NCBI GenBank assembly: GCA_964576925.1
Contig: CAZNWJ010000012.1
Span: 1 to 64,000 of the forward strand
Reading direction: 5' to 3'
Source of the DNA: JADJGC01 sp964576925
GTDB taxonomy: Bacteria > Zixibacteria > MSB-5A5 > CAIYYT01
DNA length: 64,000 nucleotides
This document shows, piece by piece, positions 16,611-24,627 of the stretch. The position numbers and the translations under genes were made by a program. Each line of letters begins with the position of its first letter. Position 1 is the stretch's first letter. A model generated the notes under the pieces. It had not been told where the DNA came from, did no database searches, and saw only the letters and a list, made by a program, of their open reading frames with translations.

Positions 16611-17559
16611 TCACGAGTCTCCCGCGAAAATAGTGTTCGTAAATCTGGTCGGCGGCGCTGTACGGATCGGTCTCGCCGTTATTCAAGCGCGTGGCGATTT
16701 TCTCGAATTGCCCGTCGAGGTCGATCATCTGGTCGAGATCTTTCACGATCCGGTCGCGCACCGTGGATAGAATCTCCGTCTTGAGCTGACGGCGCCGACG
16801 GCGTTCAAAATCGCCGTTCTGCATAATATAATCGCGGTGGCGCGATATGCCATCCGCTAATCTATCTACACCCTCGCCGCTGACCGCGTTTGTCCCCACC
16901 GCCGGAAATTCCATGCTGTCGGCGGTGAGCTTTTCGTGAATCATATTGTTCAGATAGCTTAATAGGCGGTCGCCACCGGGACGATCGATCTTATTGACGC
17001 AGAAGATATCTGCAATCTCCATCAGTCCCGCCTTCATCGTCTGGATCATATCCCCCGACTCTGGCACCAGGATCACGACCACTGTATCGGCAGCCTCAAC
17101 GATATCGAGTTCGATCTGGCCGATCCCGACCGTCTCGATGATCACCAAATCCATGCCAAACGCATCGAGCACGGTAATCACATCGCGCGTCGCGGCCGCG
17201 ATACCGCCCGATTGCCCCCGCGAGGCCATGCTGCGGATAAACACCTTCTCTTTGTCCGCCAGATGTTGCATGCGTACCCGGTCGCCGAGCAACGCACCGC
17301 CGGTAAACGGCGAGGACGGATCAACCGCAATCACCCCGATCTTCAAGCCTTGCTGCGCGAGAAGCGCGACGAGCGAGTCGACCAGCGTCGACTTGCCGGC
17401 ACCCGGGGGGCCGGTGATGCCGATGCGGTAGGCCTTGCGCTCCAGGCGGGAAAGCTGCGCCAGGATCTGGCGATACCCCTCGCGGCGGTTTTCGACATGC
17501 GTGATAATGCGCGACAAGGCGCGGCGGTCACCGGAACGGAATTCGTCGAGGAGCGCCAC
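16603..17559 (-). CDS. meaB: MeaB/ArgK-type G3E GTPase, mutase chaperone
   Basis: A 318-residue G-protein that guards and reloads methylmalonyl-CoA mutase with adenosylcobalamin. Walker A is GPPGAGKSTLVDSL (near 49-62); other motifs are VIAVDPSSPFTGGALLGDR, ETVGIGQ and the guanine motif NKIDRPGGD (near 197). It overlaps mcmA1 by 8 bases and follows recJ after 5 bases. Confidence 0.95.
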   Translation of the reverse strand: MALLDEFRSGDRRALSRIITHVENRREGYRQILAQLSRLERKAYRIGITGPPGAGKSTLVDSLVALLAQQGLKIGVIAVDPSSPFTGGALLGDRVRMQHLADKEKVFIRSMASRGQSGGIAAATRDVITVLDAFGMDLVIIETVGIGQIELDIVEAADTVVVILVPESGDMIQTMKAGLMEIADIFCVNKIDRPGGDRLLSYLNNMIHEKLTADSMEFPAVGTNAVSGEGVDRLADGISRHRDYIMQNGDFERRRRRQLKTEILSTVRDRIVKDLDQMIDLDGQFEKIATRLNNGETDPYSAADQIYEHYFRGRLVNG

Positions 17560-17564
17560 GGGGG

Positions 17565-19286
17565 TTACTCCCAGCGAATGTCTTTGACGCGGAGCTGGAT
17601 CTTCGTGATGCCGTTGTGAACGTTCTTTTCGATCACATAAGCCATGTCGAAGTCGACGCCGTTCATCGAAAGCTGCTCGGCGTACTCGCCGAAACCAAAT
17701 CCAATGACATCGAAGACTTTGCGGCCCCGCCGCACGCGCATCCGCAGGTGATTGCGCCCGACGATTTGCGGCGCGCCGACCACTTCGAGATTGCGCGTGA
17801 TAAACACCGGCTTCATGTTCTCCGGACCGAACGGTGAGAAGCGTTCGAGGTTGTCCACCAGGTCAAAGTCGATTTCATCTAAGTCGAGCTCGGCGTCGAT
17901 ATGCAGCTTGCGCACCAGATCGTCCGGGTTGAGCTGTTCCGATGCGACTTTCTTAAAACGCCGTTGGAATTCTTGAATCTTATCAGGAGCAATCGACATC
18001 CCGGCCGCATACTTGTGGCCGCCGTAACGCAGGAGCAAATCTTCGCAACTGCGCAGCGCGTCGTGGAGGTGGAAACCGGGGATCGAACGGCCGGAGCCCT
18101 TGCCTTCATTGTTGTCGACGGCGATGAGCACGGTCGGCAGGTAATATTTCTCAACTAATCTTGAGGCAACAATCCCGATTACGCCCTGGTGCCAGCCCTC
18201 GGAATGCAGGACGATCGCCTTGTCATTCTCCAGGTCAACCGTCTTCTCGATCTGAGCCAGTGCTTCTTCAAGCGTATTTTCATCGATTGATTTGCGCCGC
18301 CGATTCTCGACCTCGAGAAACTTGGCAATACTGGAGGCGGTCTGTGTGTCCTTCGTTGTCAGCAGCTTGATCGCCTTCTCGGCGCCACCGAGACGTCCGA
18401 CGGCGTTGATGCGCGGCGCAATGATGAACACGATCTGGCTGGTCGTAATCTCCTTGCCCATCAGGTCGCACTCGAACACCAGCGACTTCAAACCCGGCTT
18501 GGAGGAACGCATAATCTGGTTGATGCCAAAATGCGTCAGGATGCGGTTTTCATTGACCAGCGGCACTACGTCTGCCGATGTCCCCAGCGCAACTAAGTCG
18601 AGATGCTCGTAAAGCTCTGACTGATCCTGATTGAGCTTGGTGTAAAGCCCCTGGGCAAACTTATACGCGACACCAACACCCGCCAGTTCACGCCCCACCG
18701 AGTGCTCACCGGCAACCTTCGGATTGACAACCGCGGCAGCATTCGGGATTCCGTCTCCCGGCTCGTGGTGGTCGGTAATCACACAGTCGATAAACTTCTC
18801 TTTCGCGTATTCCACTTCTTTCATCGCGGTGATCCCGGTATCCACCGAGATAATCAGCGAAGCGCCTTTGCGCTCGGCCTCAATAATGCCCTCTTCAGAG
18901 AGGCCATAACCCTCGACCAGGCGATTGGGAAGGTAATAGTGAACATTGGCGCCTAACTTGTTGAGAATCAAGAACATCAAAGCTGAGGCGGTGATGCCGT
19001 CCACGTCATAGTCGCCATAGATCATGATCGTTTCGTTTTCCTGAAGCGCCTGGATTGTGCGATCGACCCCGGCTTCCATACCTGGAATCTGGAACGGATC
19101 TACCAGGTTTTCCATTAGGGGATTAATGAAACGAACGATGTGCTCGGGGTCGGTGATCCCCCGATTGACTAAAATCTTAACGACAAGAGTCGGTAGATTG
19201 ACCCGGCGCGCCAGGTCGTCGACAAGCCGAAAGTCCGGTTCGGGCGCTACCACCCAGCGCATTTTCACGCGGTTCTTCAAGATCAA
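17565..19286 (-). CDS. recJ: Single-stranded-DNA-specific exonuclease RecJ
   Basis: A 573-residue DHH-family 5'-3' exonuclease used in recombination and repair. The DHH domain has DYDVDG (near 92-97), VDTGIT (near 148) and DHHEPG (near 172-177). A DHHA1 domain follows with GGHKYAAGMS (near 418), then a C-terminal OB-like RecJ domain ending VKDIRWE. The TTG at 19286 has GAGGAA just upstream and is taken as start; ATG at residue 9 is an alternative. The start lies about 25 bases after the RNase P RNA gene. Confidence 0.94.
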   Translation of the reverse strand: MILKNRVKMRWVVAPEPDFRLVDDLARRVNLPTLVVKILVNRGITDPEHIVRFINPLMENLVDPFQIPGMEAGVDRTIQALQENETIMIYGDYDVDGITASALMFLILNKLGANVHYYLPNRLVEGYGLSEEGIIEAERKGASLIISVDTGITAMKEVEYAKEKFIDCVITDHHEPGDGIPNAAAVVNPKVAGEHSVGRELAGVGVAYKFAQGLYTKLNQDQSELYEHLDLVALGTSADVVPLVNENRILTHFGINQIMRSSKPGLKSLVFECDLMGKEITTSQIVFIIAPRINAVGRLGGAEKAIKLLTTKDTQTASSIAKFLEVENRRRKSIDENTLEEALAQIEKTVDLENDKAIVLHSEGWHQGVIGIVASRLVEKYYLPTVLIAVDNNEGKGSGRSIPGFHLHDALRSCEDLLLRYGGHKYAAGMSIAPDKIQEFQRRFKKVASEQLNPDDLVRKLHIDAELDLDEIDFDLVDNLERFSPFGPENMKPVFITRNLEVVGAPQIVGRNHLRMRVRRGRKVFDVIGFGFGEYAEQLSMNGVDFDMAYVIEKNVHNGITKIQLRVKDIRWE

Positions 19287-19311
19287 TCGATTCCTCGAGT
19301 TAACAGGTTAA

Positions 19312-19687
19312 GATTCGAGAGCAGGCTATAAGCCGAGTTCTGTGCTCCCCGCCGAAACGGGGCAAGCAGTCATTCATCTGCGATTCCGTTTGCACGGAAC
19401 CTCCAGCGACCTACCCGGGAGTACAAACGAGTCTGAGCAGCTCTTCTCCCCTATTTGGTCTTGCGTCGGATAGGGTTTGCCGAACGCCCGGCTCTCGCCG
19501 GCGCCGGTGGTCTCTTACACCACCATTTCACCCTTACCCCGCGATCGCTCGCGTGGCGGTATCTTTCTGTTGCACTATCCGTCGGATCGCTCCGCCCTCC
19601 GGTTAGGAGGTATCCTGCTCAGTGACGCTCGGACTTTCCTCGCCCCGCCCGAAAGCGGGACGCGACTGCTGAGCCTGCTCTTGAATC
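19312..19687 (-). ncRNA. rnpB: RNase P RNA (M1, bacterial type A)
   Basis: Read on the minus strand the region has the conserved RNase P pieces in order: GGGCGAGGAAAGTCC near the 5' end, a GTGCAACAGAAA element, GGGTAAGGGTGAAA, CAAGACCAAATAGG and AGATGAATGACTGCTTGCCC, then ACAGAACTCGGCTTATAG near the 3' end. The ends pair over 15 bases (19312-19326 with 19673-19687, one G-U), forming P1. Length is about 376 nt. The RNA removes 5' leaders from pre-tRNA. It lies between guaB and recJ on the same strand. Confidence 0.96.
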
Positions 19688-19741
19688 TATGAACAGCAAC
19701 TATCTCTCAAATCTATGAACCGCCCCGCTCGGGCCGGTCGG

Positions 19742-21208
19742 TCAGTACATCGTCCGGTAGTTCGGGGCTTCCTTCATGATTGTGACGTCATGAGGGTGGC
19801 TTTCGCGCAAACCAGCCGTCGTCACCCGGACAAAAACTGACTTGGTGCGCAAAGCCTCGACATTGGCCGCTCCCGCTAGCCCCATCCCGGAGCGAATCCC
19901 GCCAACCAGTTGGAATACGAGGTCGGAGAGCTTTCCTTTGTAGGGGACGCGCCCCTCAATGCCCTCCGGAACCAGCTTGTTCATGTCAGACTGGTCTTCC
20001 TGGAAGTAGCGGTCCTTGGCGCCGTCCTTCATGGCGCCGATCGACCCCATCCCACGATACACCTTAAAACTCCGCCCTTCAAGCAGAATTGTCTCGCCTG
20101 GCGACTCATGTGTACCGGCCAGAAGCGAGCCGACCATGATACAGTGCGCCCCGGCCGCCAGGGCCTTGACGATATCACCCGAGTAACGAATCCCGCCGTC
20201 GGCGATGATCGGCACGTCGTTCTTGGCGCCCTCTTCGACGGCATCCATGATCGCGGTGATCTGCGGAACGCCGCCGCCGGTAATCACCCGGGTCGTGCAA
20301 ATCGCGCCCGGTCCGATCCCCACCTTGACCGCATCGGCACCGGCATCGATCAACGCCTTGGCGCCCTCGCGGGTTGCAACATTTCCTGCTATCAAGTCGA
20401 CTTTGTCGAAGCGCTTGCGCAATACCCGCGCCGCTTCCATCACCTTGGCGCTGTGCCCGTGCGAGCTGTCGAGGCAGAGCACGTCGACTCCGGCCTCGAC
20501 CACGGCTTCGGCCCGGGCGAGCATGTCGCTGCCGACACCGATTGCCGCACCGACGCGAAGACGTCCGCCATTGTCTTTGCAGGCGTTCGGGTAGCGCAGT
20601 TTCTTCATGATATCTTTGAAGGTGATCATCCCCTTGAGGTTCATATGCTCGTCAACAATCGGCAACTTCTCGATCCGGTGTTGATGCAAAACTTCGCGCG
20701 CCTGTTCCGGGGTCGTTCCTTCCGGCACCGTCACCAGCCGCTCCTTGGTCATGACATCGGCGATCCTGGTGTCGGGCGAGGGATGGAAGCGCAGGTCGCG
20801 ATTGGTCAATATTCCCACCAACCGGCTGTTCTCGACCACGGGAATCCCCGAAATCGAATAGCGCGTCATCAAAGTCGTGGCGTCGGCGACAGTCTGGTTT
20901 GGACCGACGGTGATCGGATTAACGATCATCCCCGCCTCAGAGCGCTTCACCTTGTCGATCTCCTCCGCCTGCCGCGCAATCGAGAGATTCTTGTGGATGA
21001 TCCCGATCCCGCCCTCCCGGGAGAGCGAAATCGCCAACTCCGATTCCGTAACAGTATCCATCGCCGCCGATACCAATGGGATGTTCAGGCGGATATTGCG
21101 GCTGAGACGCGTCGAAACATCGACTTCACGCGGATGCACTTCGGCATAGCCGGGCACCAGCAAGACATCATCAAAGGTCAGACCGATCTTTTCCAGAATG
21201 CGCGCCAT
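19742..21208 (-). CDS. guaB: Inosine-5'-monophosphate dehydrogenase
   Basis: A 488-residue enzyme for the NAD-dependent step IMP to XMP in guanine nucleotide synthesis. The barrel starts LTFDDVLLVPGYAEV, two CBS domains are inserted at about 95-210 (TKERLVTVPEGTTPEQAREV in the second), and the catalytic loop is GIGPGAICTTR (Cys near 305). The end RSGMGLAGAANVEALR with the closing peptide MKEAPNY is typical. It follows the zinc-ribbon gene after 4 bases. guaA, the next enzyme, is at 26585. Confidence 0.96.
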   Translation of the reverse strand: MARILEKIGLTFDDVLLVPGYAEVHPREVDVSTRLSRNIRLNIPLVSAAMDTVTESELAISLSREGGIGIIHKNLSIARQAEEIDKVKRSEAGMIVNPITVGPNQTVADATTLMTRYSISGIPVVENSRLVGILTNRDLRFHPSPDTRIADVMTKERLVTVPEGTTPEQAREVLHQHRIEKLPIVDEHMNLKGMITFKDIMKKLRYPNACKDNGGRLRVGAAIGVGSDMLARAEAVVEAGVDVLCLDSSHGHSAKVMEAARVLRKRFDKVDLIAGNVATREGAKALIDAGADAVKVGIGPGAICTTRVITGGGVPQITAIMDAVEEGAKNDVPIIADGGIRYSGDIVKALAAGAHCIMVGSLLAGTHESPGETILLEGRSFKVYRGMGSIGAMKDGAKDRYFQEDQSDMNKLVPEGIEGRVPYKGKLSDLVFQLVGGIRSGMGLAGAANVEALRTKSVFVRVTTAGLRESHPHDVTIMKEAPNYRTMY

Positions 21209-21212
21209 GGCT

Positions 21213-21923
21213 CTAATCGTCGCCTTCCCAAATCAGGATGCGGCCGCAGGAAGCGCAGGTTTGGATTGAGTCGCCCTTCTTGATCAGTTGGATTTTCTGC
21301 GGTGGCTGCGATTTGTAGCACTCGCCGCAGGCGCCGCGCCGTAGCCGGACGACGACGTCGCCGCCCTTGCCCTTGCGCACGCGCTCGTATATCGCCATGA
21401 TATTCTTCGGCACCTTGTGCTTCAAGTGACCGCGCTGGGCTTCTTTCTCGTCGACCTTGCCCTGCACAGAATCCATTTGGATTTGGAGCTCCTGCAGGCG
21501 GACGGTATTGTCCTTCTTGGCCGCGACGGCCTTCTCTTCCAGCGCCGCGACCTGGTTTTTCAGTTCGTCGATCTCGGACATCAGCGCCAGCGATTTTTCC
21601 TCATCGGCGGCAATCTGCGCTTTGGCCCCGTCGATCTGCACCACCAGGGCGTCATATTCCTTGTTGGTCTTGATCGTGAGCATCTGCTCCTGGTACTTCT
21701 CAACGTGCTCCTTGTTCTCGCCGACGCGCAATTCGACATCTTTCAGTTCGATCTGCGCGGCCAGCAGCCGGTCCTTTTTGGCTTTCAACTCGGCATTCAA
21801 CGCCTCGATTTCAAGCTCGAGTTGGCGCATCATGTCGGGTAGAAACTCGCGGGAGCGCTCCAGCTCGCCGATCCAGTAGTCGACCTCCTGGAGTTCCTTC
21901 AATAATCTCAAGTCTTCAAGCAT
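21213..21923 (-). CDS. Coiled-coil protein with C-terminal C4 zinc ribbon
   Basis: A protein of 236 residues: a long antiparallel coiled coil (about 5-180) and a C-terminal ribbon with CGEC and CASC (C4 zinc site). This is the widespread C4-type zinc-ribbon family (DUF164-like), whose role is not settled; links to nucleic acid metabolism and secretion chaperones have been proposed for relatives. The ATG at 21923 has GGAGG 11 bases before it; the open frame extends to 21950. It precedes guaB by 4 bases and is separated from the tRNAs by a terminator. Confidence 0.85.
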   Translation of the reverse strand: MLEDLRLLKELQEVDYWIGELERSREFLPDMMRQLELEIEALNAELKAKKDRLLAAQIELKDVELRVGENKEHVEKYQEQMLTIKTNKEYDALVVQIDGAKAQIAADEEKSLALMSEIDELKNQVAALEEKAVAAKKDNTVRLQELQIQMDSVQGKVDEKEAQRGHLKHKVPKNIMAIYERVRKGKGGDVVVRLRRGACGECYKSQPPQKIQLIKKGDSIQTCASCGRILIWEGDD

Positions 21924-21966
21924 GTGTGTCACGCCCTCCGGGACGGGCAAGTTCGGACAGGTAAAA

Positions 21967-21996
21967 GAAAACGCACTGACGGGTCAGTGCGTTTTC
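21967..21996 (-). terminator. Terminator of the tRNA operon
   Basis: A 13-bp stem (GAAAACGCACTGA 21967-21979 with 21984-21996) with a tetraloop is followed on the minus strand by TTTTACC. The T-rich arm completes a U tract. It lies about 80 bases beyond the tRNA-Val gene. Confidence 0.85.
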
Positions 21997-22074
21997 GCTG
22001 TGATCTCTTGTTCGGTTGACGGCATTGGCTTTGTTATGGCCCGCAATCCTCACGGGATTACTTCTCCTCGCATA

Positions 22075-22151
22075 TGGTGGGCAATACTGGACTTGAACCA
22101 GTGACCTTTCGGATGTGAACCGAACGCTCTAACCAACTGAGCTAATTGCCC
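22075..22151 (-). tRNA. tRNA-Val (anticodon CAC)
   Basis: A full cloverleaf of 77 bases. The acceptor stem is GGGCAAT/ATTGCCC, the D arm GCTCAGTTGGTTAGAGC, the anticodon stem TTCGG/CCGAA with loop TTCACAT (anticodon CAC, reads GUG) and the T arm ACTGG/CCAGT around TTCAAGT. The 3' CCA is encoded. Confidence 0.95.
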
Positions 22152-22164
22152 GCGCTCGTTACAA

Positions 22165-22238
22165 TGGGCCCACCAGGGCTCGAACCTGGGACCCACTGAT
22201 TATGAGTCAGTTGCTCTAACCGACTGAGCTATGGGCCC
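22165..22238 (-). tRNA. tRNA with anticodon CAT (tRNA-Ile2 or elongator tRNA-Met)
   Basis: A 74-base cloverleaf. The acceptor stem is GGGCCCA/TGGGCCC, the D arm GCTCAGTCGGTTAGAGC and the anticodon loop CTCATAA in an ACTGA/TCAGT stem. The T arm is CCAGG/CCTGG around TTCGAGC. CCA is not encoded. It is not an initiator: the first pair G-C and the anticodon stem without three G-C pairs argue against it. Whether C34 is modified to lysidine (Ile, codon AUA) or left as Met cannot be fixed by eye; the body resembles Ile2 genes I know. Confidence 0.9.
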
Positions 22239-22256
22239 TCAGTGCGTTAGCCAAAG

Positions 22257-22285
22257 ATTATAAGGACGTGCGTTTGCGATGTCAA
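22257..22285 (-). promoter_or_regulatory. Consensus sigma-70 promoter of the tRNA operon
   Basis: On the minus strand TTGACA (22285-22280), exactly 17 bases and TATAAT (22262-22257) match the consensus in full. Transcription would start near 22250, some 12 bases before the first tRNA. Confidence 0.92.
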
Positions 22286-22562
22286 GGCAAAATGCTGCTT
22301 ATCTTGCGTGCCCTGCTCTACCGCAACTTAATTGCAGCGCCACCGCGAAAAACTTGTGCAACCTGAACAAACATTTCCATATACTCTAACGTCACTCTTT
22401 TAGAATCGGACAATTTCATAGCCACCGAGCGGTCTTCCCGGGGTCCAACAGCCGGGTGGGCTGGCATGCAAATTGACGATTCCCCCGGCGCCCGACCGGT
22501 TTACTTTTCCTGCGCCGGATTCGCGACAGATAAACGGTACCACCCTCTCCACAGGAGCCATC
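22286..22562. other. Gene-free stretch before the 61-residue protein
   Basis: No coding frame or repeat is convincing here. A weak plus-strand promoter candidate is TTGTGC (22354) with TATACT (22380-22385) at 20-base spacing, too long to trust. An AGGAG site at its right end serves the small gene at 22563. Confidence 0.3.
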
Positions 22563-22748
22563 ATGTCGAGCAAGACAAGCTCTCGTCGCGCCAGTGTGGT
22601 TGGTAAGAAGCTGTGGGTCGCCTACCGCCTGCAGTCCCTGACCACAGATCGATTCATCAAAATCACGAACAAAATCTTGAAAGGAGAACACGGATTGGTG
22701 AAGCTGCCGACCGGGCAGCCGAGCATCACTGTTGCCATCGACGAATAG
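22563..22748 (+). CDS. Small basic protein of unknown function
   Basis: A 61-residue protein (start MSSKTSSRRASVVGKKLWVA) with a Ser/Arg/Lys-rich N-terminus. The ATG at 22563 follows AGGAG by 5 bases, which sets the start inside a longer frame. No membrane segment or Cys motif is seen. It converges on pfkA with 30 bases between. I do not recognise it. The good ribosome site and clear single start favour a real gene. Confidence 0.6.
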   Translation: MSSKTSSRRASVVGKKLWVAYRLQSLTTDRFIKITNKILKGEHGLVKLPTGQPSITVAIDE

Positions 22749-22778
22749 TCACTTCGCCCGCTCTTTTCGTGGTTGATT

Positions 22779-23876
22779 CTATCGGCCGAAGGAGATTCCC
22801 AGCGCCTCTGCGGTGCGCACTCCATCGCCTTCCGGATTGACCGCCTTGAACCCGCCGATTGCGTCTGCGATCGGGATACTCATCATATTCCCCCCGCGAT
22901 AGCAAACCATCTCGCCGAATTTTCCCTGCGCCACCAGGTCAACGGCAGTCTTGCCGAGTCTCGTACTCAAGTACCGGTCAAATGGACACGGTTGTCCGCC
23001 GCGCTGCAAATGCCCCAGCACCGTCGCTCGTGTCTCCATGCCGGTGCGCGCTTCAATGTCTTTCGCGACCTTTAACCCGACACCGCCCAGCTTCTCGTGA
23101 ATCGTGCCCTTCATTTCGGGATTGAGCAAGATCACGTCGCCGTCCTTCGGCTTAGCGCCCTCTGCTACCACCACGATCGAGAAGTTAGAGCCGCGACTGC
23201 GGCGGCGGAGTATTTTATCGCAGACAATTTCCATGTCGTAAGGTATCTCAGGAATCAAAATCACATCCGCGCCGCCGGCGACACCCGATTCCAGCGCGAT
23301 CCAGCCGACATTGCGACCCATCACCTCCAGCACCATGCAGCGGTGATGGCTGGCAGCGGTCGTATGCAACTTGTCGATCGCTTCGGTCGCGGTCACAACA
23401 GCGGTTGCGAAGCCGAATGTCACTTCCGTTGCCTGCAAATCGTTGTCGATCGTCTTCGGTACGCCGATCACCTTGATGCCGTATTTGTCCATAAACATCT
23501 TGGACACGGTCATCGTCCCGTCACCGCCGATCACAATCAAGGCATCCAGACCGAGCCCCTTGATCGTCTCATACACGCGGTCGGAACGATCAACTATCTT
23601 CTTTTCGCCGCCCTCTTTGACCGGCCATTCAAAGGGGTTGCCGCGATTGGAAGAACCCAGAATCGTTCCCCCCTGGGGCAGGATCCCGCGTACTGACTGC
23701 GGCGTCAGATTGATATAGCGTTCGTCCATCAGTCCTTCGAAGCCGTCGAGGAAACCGACGCAGATCCAGCCGTATTGATAGCTGGCATTGAGCACGGCCG
23801 CGCGGATAACGGCGTTCAGTCCCGGGCAGTCGCCGCCGCCGGTCAGGATTCCGATCGTCTTGATATGTTCAGTCAT
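22779..23876 (-). CDS. pfkA: 6-phosphofructokinase (phosphoryl donor uncertain)
   Basis: A 365-residue PFK that phosphorylates fructose 6-phosphate. Visible motifs are GGGDCPGLN (13-21), the donor-site GGDGT (117-121), PKTIDND with catalytic Asp (140-146) and MEVMGRNVGWIAL. Gly120 (E. coli Gly104) is the ATP-type residue, while Lys141 (E. coli Gly124) is the type found in PPi-dependent enzymes and in some ATP enzymes, so ATP or PPi cannot be decided. Its start overlaps the stop of the membrane-anchored gene at 23873 by 4 bases (ATGA). Confidence 0.93.
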   Translation of the reverse strand: MTEHIKTIGILTGGGDCPGLNAVIRAAVLNASYQYGWICVGFLDGFEGLMDERYINLTPQSVRGILPQGGTILGSSNRGNPFEWPVKEGGEKKIVDRSDRVYETIKGLGLDALIVIGGDGTMTVSKMFMDKYGIKVIGVPKTIDNDLQATEVTFGFATAVVTATEAIDKLHTTAASHHRCMVLEVMGRNVGWIALESGVAGGADVILIPEIPYDMEIVCDKILRRRSRGSNFSIVVVAEGAKPKDGDVILLNPEMKGTIHEKLGGVGLKVAKDIEARTGMETRATVLGHLQRGGQPCPFDRYLSTRLGKTAVDLVAQGKFGEMVCYRGGNMMSIPIADAIGGFKAVNPEGDGVRTAEALGISFGR

Positions 23877-24475
23877 TTGTTTCTCAGTGCCTTGCGGTAT
23901 TCATATACCTTATCGATTACTTGTAGTATCTCTTCGGCACTCAGGTCGTAATCTTTGCCGATTTCCGCCATAATATTCGTCTTCGCGGTATTCAATTCGT
24001 AAGTCGTCAGATTCGGCGCCAGAGCCCAGCGGGCCTTGGCGTAACGAGCATAGATCACATTTTCCATTTCGCTGGGGGCGCTCGGAAGCGGTTTCTCTTC
24101 AACTTCAGCCGCCGATTTTACTCCACTCTTCTCAGGCATTGACGATGCGCTTGTCGTTCCCTGTGCCGGAGTTACCGCCGGTTTTTCAATTGGCTTTGGT
24201 TTAGCGACGATCGATTCGACACTGACCGTATCCTCGGGCGCGCCGGTACGAATTCGCTGTTCGAGGCTGTCAAGGCGGGCGAGGAAATGCTGCTGCTGTT
24301 CGGAGAGTTTTTCGCCGACTTCCTCACGCAAGTCAGCCAGGTCGCCCTTGGTGACCGGTCCGTTGATGGCTGATTTGGTATCGGTCTCCAACTTCGTCAA
24401 ATAACTCTGTGTGAACGTAAAGGCGAGAATCAGGACAACAAGTCCGGCGGCAAAGAGAATGTATGGCTTTTTCAT
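23873..24475 (-). CDS. Single-pass membrane-anchored protein, function unknown
   Basis: A 200-residue protein with a short cytoplasmic start, one membrane helix (about 5-24, YILFAAGLVVLILAFTF) and an extracytoplasmic part: a coiled-coil stretch (about 45-75, EEVGEKLSEQQQHFLARLDS), a Pro/Ala/Ser linker (about 85-130) and a helical end. I do not recognise a family. It is coupled to pfkA by a 4-base overlap, though nothing in it suggests sugar metabolism. Confidence 0.7.
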   Translation of the reverse strand: MKKPYILFAAGLVVLILAFTFTQSYLTKLETDTKSAINGPVTKGDLADLREEVGEKLSEQQQHFLARLDSLEQRIRTGAPEDTVSVESIVAKPKPIEKPAVTPAQGTTSASSMPEKSGVKSAAEVEEKPLPSAPSEMENVIYARYAKARWALAPNLTTYELNTAKTNIMAEIGKDYDLSAEEILQVIDKVYEYRKALRNK

Positions 24476-24627
24476 ATCGGCACCTTTCCTATGGTGGAAA
24501 GGTGGAGAGGGAGGTTCGGAGTGTCAACTAAAAGAAGGATGTTGTCAGCACAGCCGCACTGCCTCTTGGCAAGACCTGCGGCCGTGCGACCTAACGCGAT
24601 TATCTTCAAACTTGCGGTCGGTCGAGC

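Noticed and set aside
19910..21283. Plus-strand 457-codon frame
   Set aside because: Shadow of guaB; composition is His/Arg-rich and unlike a real protein.
22165..22238. Initiator tRNA-Met
   Set aside because: The acceptor has a normal G-C first pair and the anticodon stem lacks the three G-C pairs of initiators.
22354..22385. Promoter for the 61-residue gene
   Set aside because: The best -35/-10 pair has 20-base spacing and a poor -35; not enough to call.
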